From Paracoccaceae bacterium (lineage in GTDB: Bacteria > Pseudomonadota > Alphaproteobacteria > Rhodobacterales > Rhodobacteraceae): a stretch of DNA of 38,445 bases. Below are positions 7,080 through 15,779 of this stretch, piece by piece (within the stretch, counting starts at the first letter, position 1; every line of letters starts with the position of its first letter). Both the position numbers and the translations under genes were made by a program. The notes beneath the pieces were generated by a model. That model saw only the letters and a program-made list of their open reading frames with translations, was not told where the DNA came from and ran no database searches. Location: contig WFQE01000074.1 in NCBI GenBank assembly GCA_015487165.1, positions 1-38,445 of the forward strand, in the 5' to 3' direction.

Positions 7080-8663
7080 ATGGCACCGCTCGACGATAGC
7101 GCAAAGAAGAAACCCGCAGAAATGATGGATGTGCGCGGGCCCGATGGTGACCCGCTGGAAATTCCCAAGTTCGCTTGCGAGGCAATGCGCGAAAGCGAAC
7201 CCTACCCGGCCTATCCCGAACACAACCTCAAGCTGGGCTTTCCGGGCGAGCTGATCGACAACTGGCAGGAAGTTGCCATTGCCAAGATCGGCGAGTTGGC
7301 GAAAAAGAACCGGGCCTTTCAGGTCTATCTGGATGCCTGTGTGAAATGCGGGGCCTGCACCGACAAATGCCATTATTTCCTTGGCTCGGGCGACCCCAAG
7401 AACATGCCGGTCGCGCGTCAGGATCTGCTGCGCAGCGTTTACCGCCGCTATTACACCTTTGCCGGTAAATACTTTCCCTGGCTGGTTGGCGCGCGTGATC
7501 TGACCAAGGAAGTGCTGGATGAATGGTATGCCTATTACCACCAGTGCAGCCAGTGCCGCCGCTGTTCGGTGTTCTGCCCCTATGGCATTGATACTGCCGA
7601 AATTTCCATGGCCGCACGCGAGATCATGGACAGCATCGGGCTTGGCCAGAAATACTGCAACGAGATCATCGGCAAGGTCAAGGATGTGGGGAACAACCTT
7701 GGTCTTCAGGAAAAGGCGCTGGCAGCGACGCTGGAAGGCCTGGAAGAGGATATCGAGGACGATACCGGCGTCAGCGTCCGCATTCCGCTTGACGAAAAGG
7801 GTGCCGATATCCTGCTGGTTACCCCTTCTGCCGACTTCTTTGCCGAACCCCATATCGAAGGCTTGATTGGCTATGCCAAGGTGTTCCACCAGGCCGGCGT
7901 AAGCTGGACGCTTTCGTCCTATGCTTCAGAGGCGGCAAATTTTGGTCTGTTCATCGGCTCTTATGAAAACATGCGTGATGTGTCGTTGCGCATCCGCAAG
8001 GCGGCCGAGGATCTGGGCGTCAAGAGGATCATCTTTGGCGAATGCGGCCATGCGTGGCGTGTTGCTTACAGTTTCCTCAACACTCTGGCGGGACCGTTCG
8101 ACTTTCTGGATCAGAACTATCCGATCCCGCAGCATATTCTGGAATTCACCTGGAACGAAATCCAGAAGGGCACGCTCAAGCTGGACAAGTCCCGCAATGA
8201 CCACATCAGGCTGACCTATCACGACAGCTGCAACGTGGCGCGGGCCTCGCGCATGGGCGACAAGCCGGGCGGCCAGTTCGAGATCCCGCGCAACGTGCTC
8301 AAGGCCGTGTGCAACCACTATTACGACATGGACCGCGACACCATCATGGAAAGCACCGTTTGCTGCGGTGGCGGTGGCGGTCTGTTGACCGACGAGATCA
8401 TGGACCTGCGGGTCAAGGGAGCGGGCCCTCGGATGAAGGCCCTGAAACAGGTGACCGACGATTTTGGTGTCACCCACATGGCGGCCATCTGCGCGATCTG
8501 CAAGACGCAGTTCTCGAAGGTGATGCCGAAATACGGATACGGCATGGATTCCATCCTGTCGGTTCACCAACTGGTATCGAACGCCATCATCCTTGATGGC
8601 CAGGAAGATGGAGAGGATGCGGCGCCCCAAGGGGATGCGGCAGCAGCGGAGGCAAACCAATGA
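7080..8663 (+). CDS. dsrK: DsrK, HdrD-like iron-sulfur subunit of DsrMKJOP
   Basis: The 527-residue protein has two N-terminal [4Fe-4S] motifs (C87/C90/C93/C97 and C156/C159/C162/C166). Its C-terminal CCG domain, with C384, C428-C429, C471 and C474, is the non-cubane [4Fe-4S] catalytic site of heterodisulfide-reductase-like proteins. DsrK oxidises or reduces the cysteine pair of DsrC at the cytoplasmic face of the membrane. The last 20 residues are an Ala/Asp/Glu-rich tail. Its stop overlaps the dsrL start (ATGA at 8660-8663), so the two are translationally coupled. Confidence 0.97.
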   Translation: MAPLDDSAKKKPAEMMDVRGPDGDPLEIPKFACEAMRESEPYPAYPEHNLKLGFPGELIDNWQEVAIAKIGELAKKNRAFQVYLDACVKCGACTDKCHYFLGSGDPKNMPVARQDLLRSVYRRYYTFAGKYFPWLVGARDLTKEVLDEWYAYYHQCSQCRRCSVFCPYGIDTAEISMAAREIMDSIGLGQKYCNEIIGKVKDVGNNLGLQEKALAATLEGLEEDIEDDTGVSVRIPLDEKGADILLVTPSADFFAEPHIEGLIGYAKVFHQAGVSWTLSSYASEAANFGLFIGSYENMRDVSLRIRKAAEDLGVKRIIFGECGHAWRVAYSFLNTLAGPFDFLDQNYPIPQHILEFTWNEIQKGTLKLDKSRNDHIRLTYHDSCNVARASRMGDKPGGQFEIPRNVLKAVCNHYYDMDRDTIMESTVCCGGGGGLLTDEIMDLRVKGAGPRMKALKQVTDDFGVTHMAAICAICKTQFSKVMPKYGYGMDSILSVHQLVSNAIILDGQEDGEDAAPQGDAAAAEANQ

Positions 8664-10609
8664 ACGATCTTTCACCCGAACAAAAACCGACTTTCCGCCG
8701 CTTCAGAGAAGGGGAGACGCCCAAGGATTGGGATCTGGAAGAAAAGATCTTTCAGCAGGACCATTCGTATAAATGTCCGACCTATGTCGCCAAGACGCCG
8801 CCTTGCCAGGGTTCCTGCCCGTCGGGCCACGAAATCCGCGGCTGGCTGGCAATCGCGCGTGGCATGGACAAGCCGCCTGTCGAGGGGATGACCTGGCAGG
8901 AATGGGCCTTCCAGCGGATGATCGATGCCAACCCGTTCCCGGCCACCATGGGCCGCGTGTGCCCTGCGCCGTGTGAATCGGGCTGTAACCGGAACCAGGT
9001 TGACGAATATGTCGGCATCAACGGTGTCGAACAATATGTCGGCGACTGGGCCAATGAACATGACCTCAAGGCGCCAGAACCCGGCCCCGACACCGGCCGC
9101 AAGATCGCGGTCATCGGTGGCGGCCCGGCCGGTCTGGCCGCGGCGTTCTTCCTGCGCCGTCAGGGCCATGGCGTGACCCTGTTCGAGGCGAACGAGAAAC
9201 TCGGCGGCATGATGCGCTATGGCATTCCGGGTTACCGGACGCCGCGTGACATGCTAGACAAGGAAATCGGGCGCATCATCGACATGGGTGTCGATGTTCA
9301 CACCAATACCCGCGTTGGCGTGGATGTTTCCGTCGAAGAGCTGGAAAACGCATTTGACGCAATCTTCTGGGCTCTTGGGGCGCAGAAGGGTCGGGACCTG
9401 CCGATCAAGGGGTGGGAAGGCACCGACAACTGCATCAGCGGGGTCGAATTCCTGGATGCCTTCAACAATGGCTATGTGCTGGGCACCGCGAAAAAGGTTG
9501 TCGTGGTCGGCGGTGGTGACACCTCGATCGACGTTGCCTCGGTTGCGCGCCGTCTGGGCCATATCACCGAAGTGGCCGTCACCGACCATGGCGATGGGAC
9601 GGTTCTGGATTTCACCGGCAAGGATGTTGCCCACAGCCTGCGCCGCGAGGGCATCGAGGTTGTGCTGACGTCACTGTTCCCGGTCGAGGAGATGACCGCC
9701 GCCGAGCATGAACGCGAGGACGCCAAGCGCGAGGGGGTCGAAATTCGCGGAAGCGTCATGCCGCTCGAGGTCGTCAAGGACGAAACCGGCAAGGCGATCG
9801 CCCTGAAAATGTGCGAATGCAAGATGAAGGGCAATGCTCCCGAACCCATCGAGGGCACCGAGTTCACCCTTGAATGCGATATCATCGTATCCGCGATTGG
9901 CCAGTATGGCGATCTGGAAGGTATCGAAGATCTGGATAACGGCCGCGGGTTCATCGACATCGAGAACGGCTATCACGTCAAGGGCAAGGCCAAGCATTTT
10001 GCAGGCGGTGACATCGTGCGCCCGCATCTGCTGACCACGGCAATCGGCCACGGCCGCGTTGCTGCCGAGGCAATCACCGATTACCTGGACGATGGCGAAA
10101 TCGAAAAGCGTCCGCGCGTTGACGTGCATCACTTCAACCTGCTGGAAGAGTTGAACCGCCGCGGCAAGGAACTGGAAGAGTACAACCACCAACAGGTGCG
10201 CGGCACTTCGGACGCCAAGTTCGCGATCCACAATTTTGAAGACCGTTCTGACAGCCAGATCATCCCGCATAACGAGCTGTTCAAGGGGCATTTCAATTTC
10301 GTGCCACGCGAGCGCCGGGACGAGGTGCGTATCGAGGGCGATGCGGTTCTTGGCAACTTCGAGGAACGCATCATTGCCTATTCCGAGGAACAGGCCCGCA
10401 AGGAAGGCGAGCGCTGCATGTCCTGTGGCATGTGCTTTGAATGCGACAACTGCGTGATCTACTGCCCGCAGGACGCCGTGCATCGGGTGCCGAAATCGGA
10501 ACGCGCCGTGGGCCGGTATGTCTATACCGACTATACGCGCTGCATCGGCTGCCATATCTGCGCCGATGTCTGCCCGACCGGCTATATCAAGATGGGTCTT
10601 GGGGAATAG
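8660..10609 (+). CDS. dsrL: DsrL, NAD(P)H:acceptor oxidoreductase working with DsrAB
   Basis: A 649-residue iron-sulfur flavoprotein of the GltD type. Order: N-terminal cysteine cluster region (C39, C49, C53, C101, C105, C109); FAD-binding IAVIGGGPAGLAAAF near 149; NAD(P)-binding VVVVGGGDTSIDVASVAR near 280; a linker after about residue 480; and a C-terminal ferredoxin domain with two cysteine clusters (CMSCGMCFECDNC and CIGCHICADVCP). DsrL is the likely electron acceptor of DsrAB in oxidisers, passing electrons to NAD(P)+. Having both linker and ferredoxin domains matches the DsrL-1 layout of sulfur oxidisers, but the subtype needs a tree. The gene is coupled to dsrK by a 4-base overlap. Confidence 0.96.
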   Translation: MNDLSPEQKPTFRRFREGETPKDWDLEEKIFQQDHSYKCPTYVAKTPPCQGSCPSGHEIRGWLAIARGMDKPPVEGMTWQEWAFQRMIDANPFPATMGRVCPAPCESGCNRNQVDEYVGINGVEQYVGDWANEHDLKAPEPGPDTGRKIAVIGGGPAGLAAAFFLRRQGHGVTLFEANEKLGGMMRYGIPGYRTPRDMLDKEIGRIIDMGVDVHTNTRVGVDVSVEELENAFDAIFWALGAQKGRDLPIKGWEGTDNCISGVEFLDAFNNGYVLGTAKKVVVVGGGDTSIDVASVARRLGHITEVAVTDHGDGTVLDFTGKDVAHSLRREGIEVVLTSLFPVEEMTAAEHEREDAKREGVEIRGSVMPLEVVKDETGKAIALKMCECKMKGNAPEPIEGTEFTLECDIIVSAIGQYGDLEGIEDLDNGRGFIDIENGYHVKGKAKHFAGGDIVRPHLLTTAIGHGRVAAEAITDYLDDGEIEKRPRVDVHHFNLLEELNRRGKELEEYNHQQVRGTSDAKFAIHNFEDRSDSQIIPHNELFKGHFNFVPRERRDEVRIEGDAVLGNFEERIIAYSEEQARKEGERCMSCGMCFECDNCVIYCPQDAVHRVPKSERAVGRYVYTDYTRCIGCHICADVCPTGYIKMGLGE

Positions 10610-10611
10610 GC

Positions 10612-11049
10612 ATGAAACGTCTGCTGGCTTTACTTCTGATTGTCACGGGTCTGGCCTCGGCACCCCTTCATGCCGGCAGCGACCTGTGGCCGAACATTCC
10701 CAAGGCCACCGGCAAGCCGCACCCCGAGGGCAACCTGTTCTGGCGCAAGAACCACATGAAGCTGCTTGTGCATGATCGTGACCTGACCATGCGCAAGGGT
10801 GACCGGAATATCCGTGCCAGCCTGAAAGAGTGCATTCAGTGCCATGCCGTCAAGGACGAGCAGGGCCAGGCGGTCGGGGTTGATGATCCGCGGCATTTCT
10901 GCCGGGCCTGCCACGACTTTGCGGCGGTCAAGGTCGATTGCTTCATGTGCCACAACTCCAAACCCGAGGAATCGTCTCAGGCGCTTCTTGACCGGCGCCT
11001 GCCGGACACCAATGAACTTGCCGCCTATCTGAAGGAGGCCGCGCAATGA
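10612..11049 (+). CDS. dsrJ: DsrJ, periplasmic triheme cytochrome c
   Basis: ATG at 10612, two bases after the dsrL stop; 145 residues. An N-terminal signal/anchor (MKRLLALLLIVTGLASAPLH) sends it to the periplasm. Three heme c motifs are visible: C74-C77-H78, C97-C100-H101 and C110-C113-H114. Oddly, these six are the only cysteines. A. vinosum DsrJ has a further cysteine (Cys46) implicated as axial ligand of one heme; near the comparable place, before the RKNHMKLL block, this protein has His37. DsrJ couples the periplasmic side of DsrMKJOP to DsrO. Its stop overlaps the dsrO start. Confidence 0.95.
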   Translation: MKRLLALLLIVTGLASAPLHAGSDLWPNIPKATGKPHPEGNLFWRKNHMKLLVHDRDLTMRKGDRNIRASLKECIQCHAVKDEQGQAVGVDDPRHFCRACHDFAAVKVDCFMCHNSKPEESSQALLDRRLPDTNELAAYLKEAAQ

Positions 11050-11807
11050 AACTGCCGGCGTTGAAATTCAGCAAGAAGCCGTCCGAAATGAACCGTCGCG
11101 ATTTTCTGCGCAGCGGTGCGGCGTTGGCGACAGTGACCATCGCACCGGGCGTGACCCTCATGGCGTTTGGCGGCAAGGAAGCCAGCGCCAATGCCGATCC
11201 CGGTAAACGCTGGGGCCTGCTGATCGACGTGAACAAATGTTCCAAGGATTGCAGTGCATGTGTGTCGGCCTGTTCGCAGGAAAACGGCTGGAAACTGCCC
11301 GAAAATCCGGAAACAGACGCCCAGTGGATCCGCAAGGTCGATCTGACCGATAACGCAACCGGGCGCGAGGTCTCCTTGGTCGCAATGTGCCAGCACTGCG
11401 AAGAACCACCCTGTGTCGATGTTTGCCCTACCGGCGCATCCTTCAAGCGCGACGACGGTATCGTGCTGGTTGACAAGCATATCTGCATCGGCTGCCGCTA
11501 TTGCATGATGGCGTGTCCCTACAAGGCGCGTTCGTTCATTCACGAAAACATCGTTGACGAACAAAAGACCTGGGCCCCGCGCGGCAAGGGAACCGTGGAA
11601 AGCTGCACCCTGTGTGTGCACCGTGTCGATGCCGGTGGTACACCCGCCTGTGTCGAGGCCTGCACTGCCACGGGCAATGGCGCCATGATCTTTGGTGATC
11701 TCAAGGATCCCGAAAGCGAGATTTCCAAGGCGCTGGCAAAATATCCGTCAACCGCCCTGCGCGATGACCTGGGGTTGAACCCCGGCGTGCGCTATCAGAA
11801 TCTTTAA
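11046..11807 (+). CDS. dsrO: DsrO, periplasmic iron-sulfur subunit of DsrMKJOP
   Basis: The 253-residue protein has a Tat signal (NRRDFLRSGAALATVTIAPG, starting near residue 16) and four cysteine clusters of the NrfC/ferredoxin type: CSKDCSACVSAC, CQHCEEPPCVDVCP, CIGCRYCMMACP and CTLCVHR with a downstream CVEAC. It therefore folds in the cytoplasm with its clusters and is exported. It should relay electrons between DsrJ and the membrane protein DsrP. ATGA overlap with dsrJ; dsrP follows after 12 bases. Confidence 0.96.
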   Translation: MKLPALKFSKKPSEMNRRDFLRSGAALATVTIAPGVTLMAFGGKEASANADPGKRWGLLIDVNKCSKDCSACVSACSQENGWKLPENPETDAQWIRKVDLTDNATGREVSLVAMCQHCEEPPCVDVCPTGASFKRDDGIVLVDKHICIGCRYCMMACPYKARSFIHENIVDEQKTWAPRGKGTVESCTLCVHRVDAGGTPACVEACTATGNGAMIFGDLKDPESEISKALAKYPSTALRDDLGLNPGVRYQNL

Positions 11808-11819
11808 GGGGGCAGGAAC

Positions 11820-13019
11820 ATGGAACGCATGATCTATCGGGAAATTCCGGCCAACCGGACGATATTGCAGGCTGCAGTTCTGCTGGGGGTCTTTATCCTG
11901 GCGGCCGCCGGTGCCGTGTTCTACATGGAAGAACATGGCCACATTGTCACCGGCATGAACAACCAGATCGTCTGGGGGCTGCCCCATGTCTTTGCGATCT
12001 TTCTGATCGTTGCCGCGTCGGGCGCGCTGAACATCGCCTCGATTGCCAGCGTGTTTGGCAAAACGCCTTACAAGCCTCTGTCGCGCCTGTCGGCCTTGCT
12101 GGCAATGGCCCTTCTGGCGGGTGGCCTTGCGGTTCTGGTGCTTGATCTGGGCCGCCCTGATCGCCTGATCGTTGCCATGACCAAGTATAATTTCAGCTCG
12201 ATCTTTGCGTGGAACATCTATCTGTATAACGGGTTCTTCGCGATTGTGGGCGTATATCTGTTTACCCAGATGGCCCGCGGGATGCCTGCAAAAGCCGTCA
12301 AGACAGCCGGTTTCGTGGCCTTTGTCTGGCGTTTGGCGCTGACCACCGGCACGGGGTCGATCTTTGGCTGGCTGGTTGCGCGTTCAGCCTATGAATCCGC
12401 CATCATGGCGCCGCTGTTCATCGTGATGTCCTTTGCCTTTGGGCTGGCTGTGTTCATCCTTGTGCTGACCTTCACCACAAGGGTCACCGACCGCAAGCTT
12501 GGCCCCAAGTTGCTGCGGCGCCTTGGCCGCCTGCTGGGCATATTCGCGGCGCTGGTGCTGTATTTCACCGCCGTTCAGCATCTGACCAGCAACTATTGGG
12601 CCCGCAATGGCGGGATCGAAAGGTTCATCCTGTCTGACGGGGGGATCTATACAACCCTGTTCTGGGTCGGGCAGGTCATTATCGGCGGGCTGATCCCGAT
12701 GGCATTGGTCTTTCACCCGACCGGCGGGTCAAAACCGGCCTCGATCATTCTGGCCTCGGTGCTGGTCGTGCTGGGCGGGTTCGCGCAGGTCTATGTTATC
12801 GTCATTGGTGGACAGGCCTTCCCGCTGGATACCTTCCCGGGCTTTACCGCCAGTTCCAGCTTTGCCGACGGTGTGGTGCACAACTATTCGCCCAGCCTGC
12901 CCGAGTTTCTGCTTGGCATGGGCGGCGTTGCCCTGGCGCTTGCAATCACGGGTTTTGGGATGAAGGTGTTGCGCATCTTGCCGACAAACCTGTCGGATGC
13001 GAATGTAGGACAACAGTGA
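11820..13019 (+). CDS. dsrP: DsrP, NrfD-like membrane subunit of DsrMKJOP
   Basis: A 399-residue, very hydrophobic protein with about ten membrane helices, of the NrfD/PsrC family. These subunits exchange electrons with the quinone pool and partner an NrfC-like iron-sulfur protein, here DsrO. A GGGGGCAGGA ribosome site precedes the ATG. It completes the five-subunit complex. Its TGA is followed within three bases by a perfect hairpin, the largest structural break in the operon. Confidence 0.95.
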   Translation: MERMIYREIPANRTILQAAVLLGVFILAAAGAVFYMEEHGHIVTGMNNQIVWGLPHVFAIFLIVAASGALNIASIASVFGKTPYKPLSRLSALLAMALLAGGLAVLVLDLGRPDRLIVAMTKYNFSSIFAWNIYLYNGFFAIVGVYLFTQMARGMPAKAVKTAGFVAFVWRLALTTGTGSIFGWLVARSAYESAIMAPLFIVMSFAFGLAVFILVLTFTTRVTDRKLGPKLLRRLGRLLGIFAALVLYFTAVQHLTSNYWARNGGIERFILSDGGIYTTLFWVGQVIIGGLIPMALVFHPTGGSKPASIILASVLVVLGGFAQVYVIVIGGQAFPLDTFPGFTASSSFADGVVHNYSPSLPEFLLGMGGVALALAITGFGMKVLRILPTNLSDANVGQQ

Positions 13020-13021
13020 AT

Positions 13022-13042
13022 CCGGGCGCGTCTGGCGCCCGG
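13022..13042 (+). promoter_or_regulatory. perfect hairpin directly after dsrP
   Basis: CCGGGCGC (13022-13029) and GCGCCCGG (13035-13042) form an 8-bp all-GC stem with a five-base loop, beginning 2 bases after the dsrP stop. No T-run follows, so it may attenuate transcription or protect the 3' end of the dsrA-P message before the last two genes. Confidence 0.5.
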
Positions 13043-13063
13043 CACACGGAGTCAGGACAAGCC

Positions 13064-14107
13064 ATGCAGCAAGCACACCCGTTTTCGCGATTCGTTGCCA
13101 TTCTCGGCCGCGGCAAGACAAAACAGCGTCATCTGACACTGGAAGAATCGCGCGAGGCCATGTCGATGATCTTGCGGGGCGAGGCGCTGCCCGAACAGAT
13201 TGGCGCCTTTCTGATGCTGCTGCGCCTCAAGGAAGAGGCCCCCGAGGAAATCGCGGGCTTTACCCTTGGCGCGCGCGAAACATTCGATTTGCCGGAAAAC
13301 ATCCCCGAGATTGATCTCGACTGGTCGTCCTATGCCGGCAAGCGGATTCAGCTGCCTTGGTTCCTGCTGTCGGTTCTGGCGTTGTCCAATGCCGGCTATC
13401 GGGTTTTCATGCACGGTACCGAGGGGCACACGCCAGGGCGTGTCTATACCAGCGAGGCACTCGCGCGGTTGGGCTTTCCGTCCGCCGGTAGCCTGCAAGA
13501 GGCGGCCAATCACATAAACGCCCGCAATTTTGCCTATGTTCCGCTTGAGGTTCTCAGCCCCAGGCTGCGCGAGATGATCGATTTGCGCCCGATCCTGGGC
13601 CTGCGCTCGCCAGTGCATTCGTTCTCGCGGATGCTCAATCCGTTCAATGCGCCGACGATGATGCAGGGGATTTTCCACCGTGGTTTCATGGATATCCACG
13701 CAGGTGCAGCGCAAATACTGGGGCAGCCCCGCATGGCGGTCTTCCGCGGCGAAGGCGGCGAGATCGAGCGCCGCCCCAACAAGCCCACTGTCGTCTGGAC
13801 AACCCTTGGCGATGCCGAGCCGTCGTCTGAAACATGGCCCGCATTGCTGGCTGATCCGCACCAGGAGGCCGATGAAAACATGCAGATCAATGATCTGATC
13901 GACATGTGGAGGGGCACTGCCGACAACCCCTATGCCGAGGCCTCGATCACCGGCACGCTGGCGATCACGCTGCGGACCATGGGCAAGGCCGACAGCATCG
14001 AGGAAGCGCAAGCGCAGGCCGAACATCTGTGGGCGGCGCGGGACAAGGATTATCTGCCCCTGAAAGGAACCGGCGATGTCCCGCTTTCTGATCGCCGCAG
14101 CGCATAA
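13064..14107 (+). CDS. TrpD2/YbiB-like 'glycosyl transferase family' protein
   Basis: I use the ATG at 13064 (AGGA 7 bases upstream) because the longer reading from GTG 13016 runs through the hairpin; this gives 347 residues. The helical N-terminal domain (LTLEESREAMSMILRGEALP, residues 25 to 44) and overall layout are those of anthranilate phosphoribosyltransferase (TrpD). The glycine-rich PRPP-binding motif of TrpD is not there, replaced by AGKRIQLPWFLLSVLALS. It should therefore belong to the non-tryptophan branch (TrpD2/YbiB), some of which bind nucleic acids. Such genes occur near siroheme and nitrite-reduction genes, as far as I recall, so a link to siroheme enzymes is plausible. Its end overlaps dsrN by 32 bases. 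Function not established. Confidence 0.8.
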   Translation: MQQAHPFSRFVAILGRGKTKQRHLTLEESREAMSMILRGEALPEQIGAFLMLLRLKEEAPEEIAGFTLGARETFDLPENIPEIDLDWSSYAGKRIQLPWFLLSVLALSNAGYRVFMHGTEGHTPGRVYTSEALARLGFPSAGSLQEAANHINARNFAYVPLEVLSPRLREMIDLRPILGLRSPVHSFSRMLNPFNAPTMMQGIFHRGFMDIHAGAAQILGQPRMAVFRGEGGEIERRPNKPTVVWTTLGDAEPSSETWPALLADPHQEADENMQINDLIDMWRGTADNPYAEASITGTLAITLRTMGKADSIEEAQAQAEHLWAARDKDYLPLKGTGDVPLSDRRSA

Positions 14108-15461
14108 ATCCTCGGGCAAGACAGTCGTATCCACGGGGCTGGCCCGCGCACTTGGCGAATATGGCCGCAAGGTGCAGACCTTCAAGAAGGGGCCGGATTA
14201 TATCGACCCGATGTGGCTGTCAGCCGCCAGCGGGCGGTCGTGCTATAACCTTGATTTCAACACGATGGGCCGGGACGAACTGCGCGACTTTTTCGCAAGC
14301 CGTTCCGTGGGTGGCGATCTTTCGCTGATCGAGGCCAACAAGGGGCTGTTCGACGGTGTTGATCTGAAAGGCACTGATTCCAACGCGGCGCTGGCCAAGC
14401 TGTTGAAGGCGCCAGTTGTTCTGGTGGTCGATACCGGCGGCATGACGCGGGGGATTGCCCCGCTGCTTTGCGGCTATACGCGGTTCGACCCGGACGTGAA
14501 CATTGCCGGTGTGATCCTCAACAAGGTTGGCGGTCCACGTCACGAAGCCAAGCTGCGCGCCGCAGTCGAAACCTATACCGACCTGCCGGTTCTGGGCGCG
14601 GTTTGGCGCAACGGCGAACTTGAAATAGGCGAACGCCATCTGGGCCTGACGACGCCGGCGGAAACCGGCCATGTGCGCCGGATGATCGAGATCTTTGGCC
14701 GGGTGATGGCCGATTCGGTGGATCTGGCGCGTCTGGCGGCACTGGCCGATCGCGCGCCAGGCCTTGAGGCGGGCACGCACGCGACCACAGGGGGGGGTGG
14801 TCCCTCACCGAAGGGTGGTGCCGGCAAGATCCGTATCGGTATCGCTCAGGACACGGCCTTTGGTTTCTACTACCCCGATGACCTGGAGGCCTTTGCGGCC
14901 GAGGGTGCAGAGCTCGTGCCTTTTGATACGCTCAATGATGTCGCTCTGCCCGATATTGATGGTCTGTTCATTGGTGGGGGGTTTCCCGAAACACAGGCCG
15001 AGGGCCTGTCGCGCAACAAGCCCATGCGTGAGGCGATCAGACAGGTGATCGAGGCCGGCATGCCCGCTTATGCCGAATGTGGCGGGTTGATGTATCTGTG
15101 TGAAAGCCTGTCCTGGAACGGCCGGCAATGGCCCATGGTTGGCGTGGTGCCGGGCAGGGCCGAAATGTGTGAACGTCCGCAGGGCAGGGGGTATGCGCGG
15201 TTTGAAAACACCGATCTGCACCCGTGGGAAAGGCCCGGTGGCGAAGTGCAGGCACACGAGTTTCACTATGCCAGAATAGCTGACCTGAAAGGCGATGTGC
15301 GATTTGCCCGCAATATCCGTCGGGGTGCTGGTGTTGACGGCCAGCATGATGGCATCGTGGTGCATAACCTGCTGGCCGGATTCTGCCACTTGCGCACCAG
15401 CCGGGCCAACCCCTGGGTTCGCCACTTTGTCGATTTCGTCAGACGCCACCGGCAAAAATGA
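14076..15461 (+). CDS. dsrN: DsrN, siroheme amidase (CbiA-like glutamine amidotransferase)
   Basis: A 461-residue cobyrinate a,c-diamide synthase homologue. The N-terminal ATPase domain starts with SRFLIAAAHKSSGKTVVSTG, a modified P-loop, and the C-terminal half is a class I amidotransferase with its nucleophile cysteine in YAECGGLMYL. In sulfur oxidisers DsrN is held to amidate siroheme to the siroheme amide used by DsrAB. AAGGAAC lies just upstream of the ATG inside the preceding gene (32-base overlap). A Gly/Pro linker near residues 235-250 (TGGGGPSPKGGAG) joins the two halves. It is the last gene of the operon and is followed at once by a terminator. dsrR and dsrS, found after dsrN in Chromatiaceae, are absent. 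Confidence 0.93.
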   Translation: MSRFLIAAAHKSSGKTVVSTGLARALGEYGRKVQTFKKGPDYIDPMWLSAASGRSCYNLDFNTMGRDELRDFFASRSVGGDLSLIEANKGLFDGVDLKGTDSNAALAKLLKAPVVLVVDTGGMTRGIAPLLCGYTRFDPDVNIAGVILNKVGGPRHEAKLRAAVETYTDLPVLGAVWRNGELEIGERHLGLTTPAETGHVRRMIEIFGRVMADSVDLARLAALADRAPGLEAGTHATTGGGGPSPKGGAGKIRIGIAQDTAFGFYYPDDLEAFAAEGAELVPFDTLNDVALPDIDGLFIGGGFPETQAEGLSRNKPMREAIRQVIEAGMPAYAECGGLMYLCESLSWNGRQWPMVGVVPGRAEMCERPQGRGYARFENTDLHPWERPGGEVQAHEFHYARIADLKGDVRFARNIRRGAGVDGQHDGIVVHNLLAGFCHLRTSRANPWVRHFVDFVRRHRQK

Positions 15462-15487
15462 AAACCCCCGCCTTTCGACGGGGGTTT
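15462..15487. terminator. bidirectional terminator between dsrN and tusA
   Basis: AAACCCCCG (15462-15470) and CGGGGGTTT (15479-15487) form a 9-bp perfect stem with an 8-base loop. A flanking T or A run on either strand makes it work for both converging units. It begins directly after the dsrN stop. Confidence 0.85.
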
Positions 15488-15511
15488 GAATATTCGTGAC
15501 AGGAAGTCAGG

Positions 15512-15736
15512 TCAGACGCGCTTGATTTCAAAGCGGTAAACATTGCCTTCATTGGAAGAGCTGACCAACTCGTTACCCGTCTGGTTGCAGAACGCGGCAA
15601 AGTCGGCAACCGATCCCGGATCGGTGGATGTCACCACAAGGATCTCGCCCTGCGGCACCGATTTCAGGGCCTTCTTGGCCTTGAGGATCGGAAGCGGGCA
15701 GTTGAGCCCTTCTGCGTTCAGTACATGTTCAGCCAT
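15512..15736 (-). CDS. tusA: TusA, sulfur carrier protein
   Basis: The ATG at 15736 gives 74 residues with Cys13 in the signature N-CPLPILKAKKAL of TusA; an AAAGGGAAAG ribosome site precedes it. TusA carries persulfide sulfur in the cytoplasm and in oxidisers passes it to DsrE. A second cysteine, C50, is not part of the signature. A longer frame upstream lacks family character. It lies 43 bases after dsrE2 with a short GCCGC-TAA-GCGGC hairpin between (15767-15779), and both genes run towards dsrN. The rhodanese often found with this pair is absent. Confidence 0.95.
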   Translation of the reverse strand: MAEHVLNAEGLNCPLPILKAKKALKSVPQGEILVVTSTDPGSVADFAAFCNQTGNELVSSSNEGNVYRFEIKRV

Positions 15737-15779
15737 TCGTCTTTCCCTTTTCCTTTGAATGGTTCTGCCGCTAAGCGGC

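Noticed and set aside
6348-7889. Minus-strand open frame (513 codons) opposite dsrM and dsrK
   Set aside because: Antisense shadow: histidine- and glutamine-rich, no family features, no ribosome site, and the plus-strand genes are certain.
13016-13063. Upstream GTG start for the TrpD2-like gene
   Set aside because: It would translate through the perfect 8-bp hairpin and adds residues without family character; the ATG at 13064 has a ribosome site.
2300-15461. Sulfate-reducing (reductive) Dsr operon
   Set aside because: dsrD is absent while dsrEFH, dsrL, tusA and dsrE2 are present, which is the oxidative gene set; direction is still inferred from gene content.
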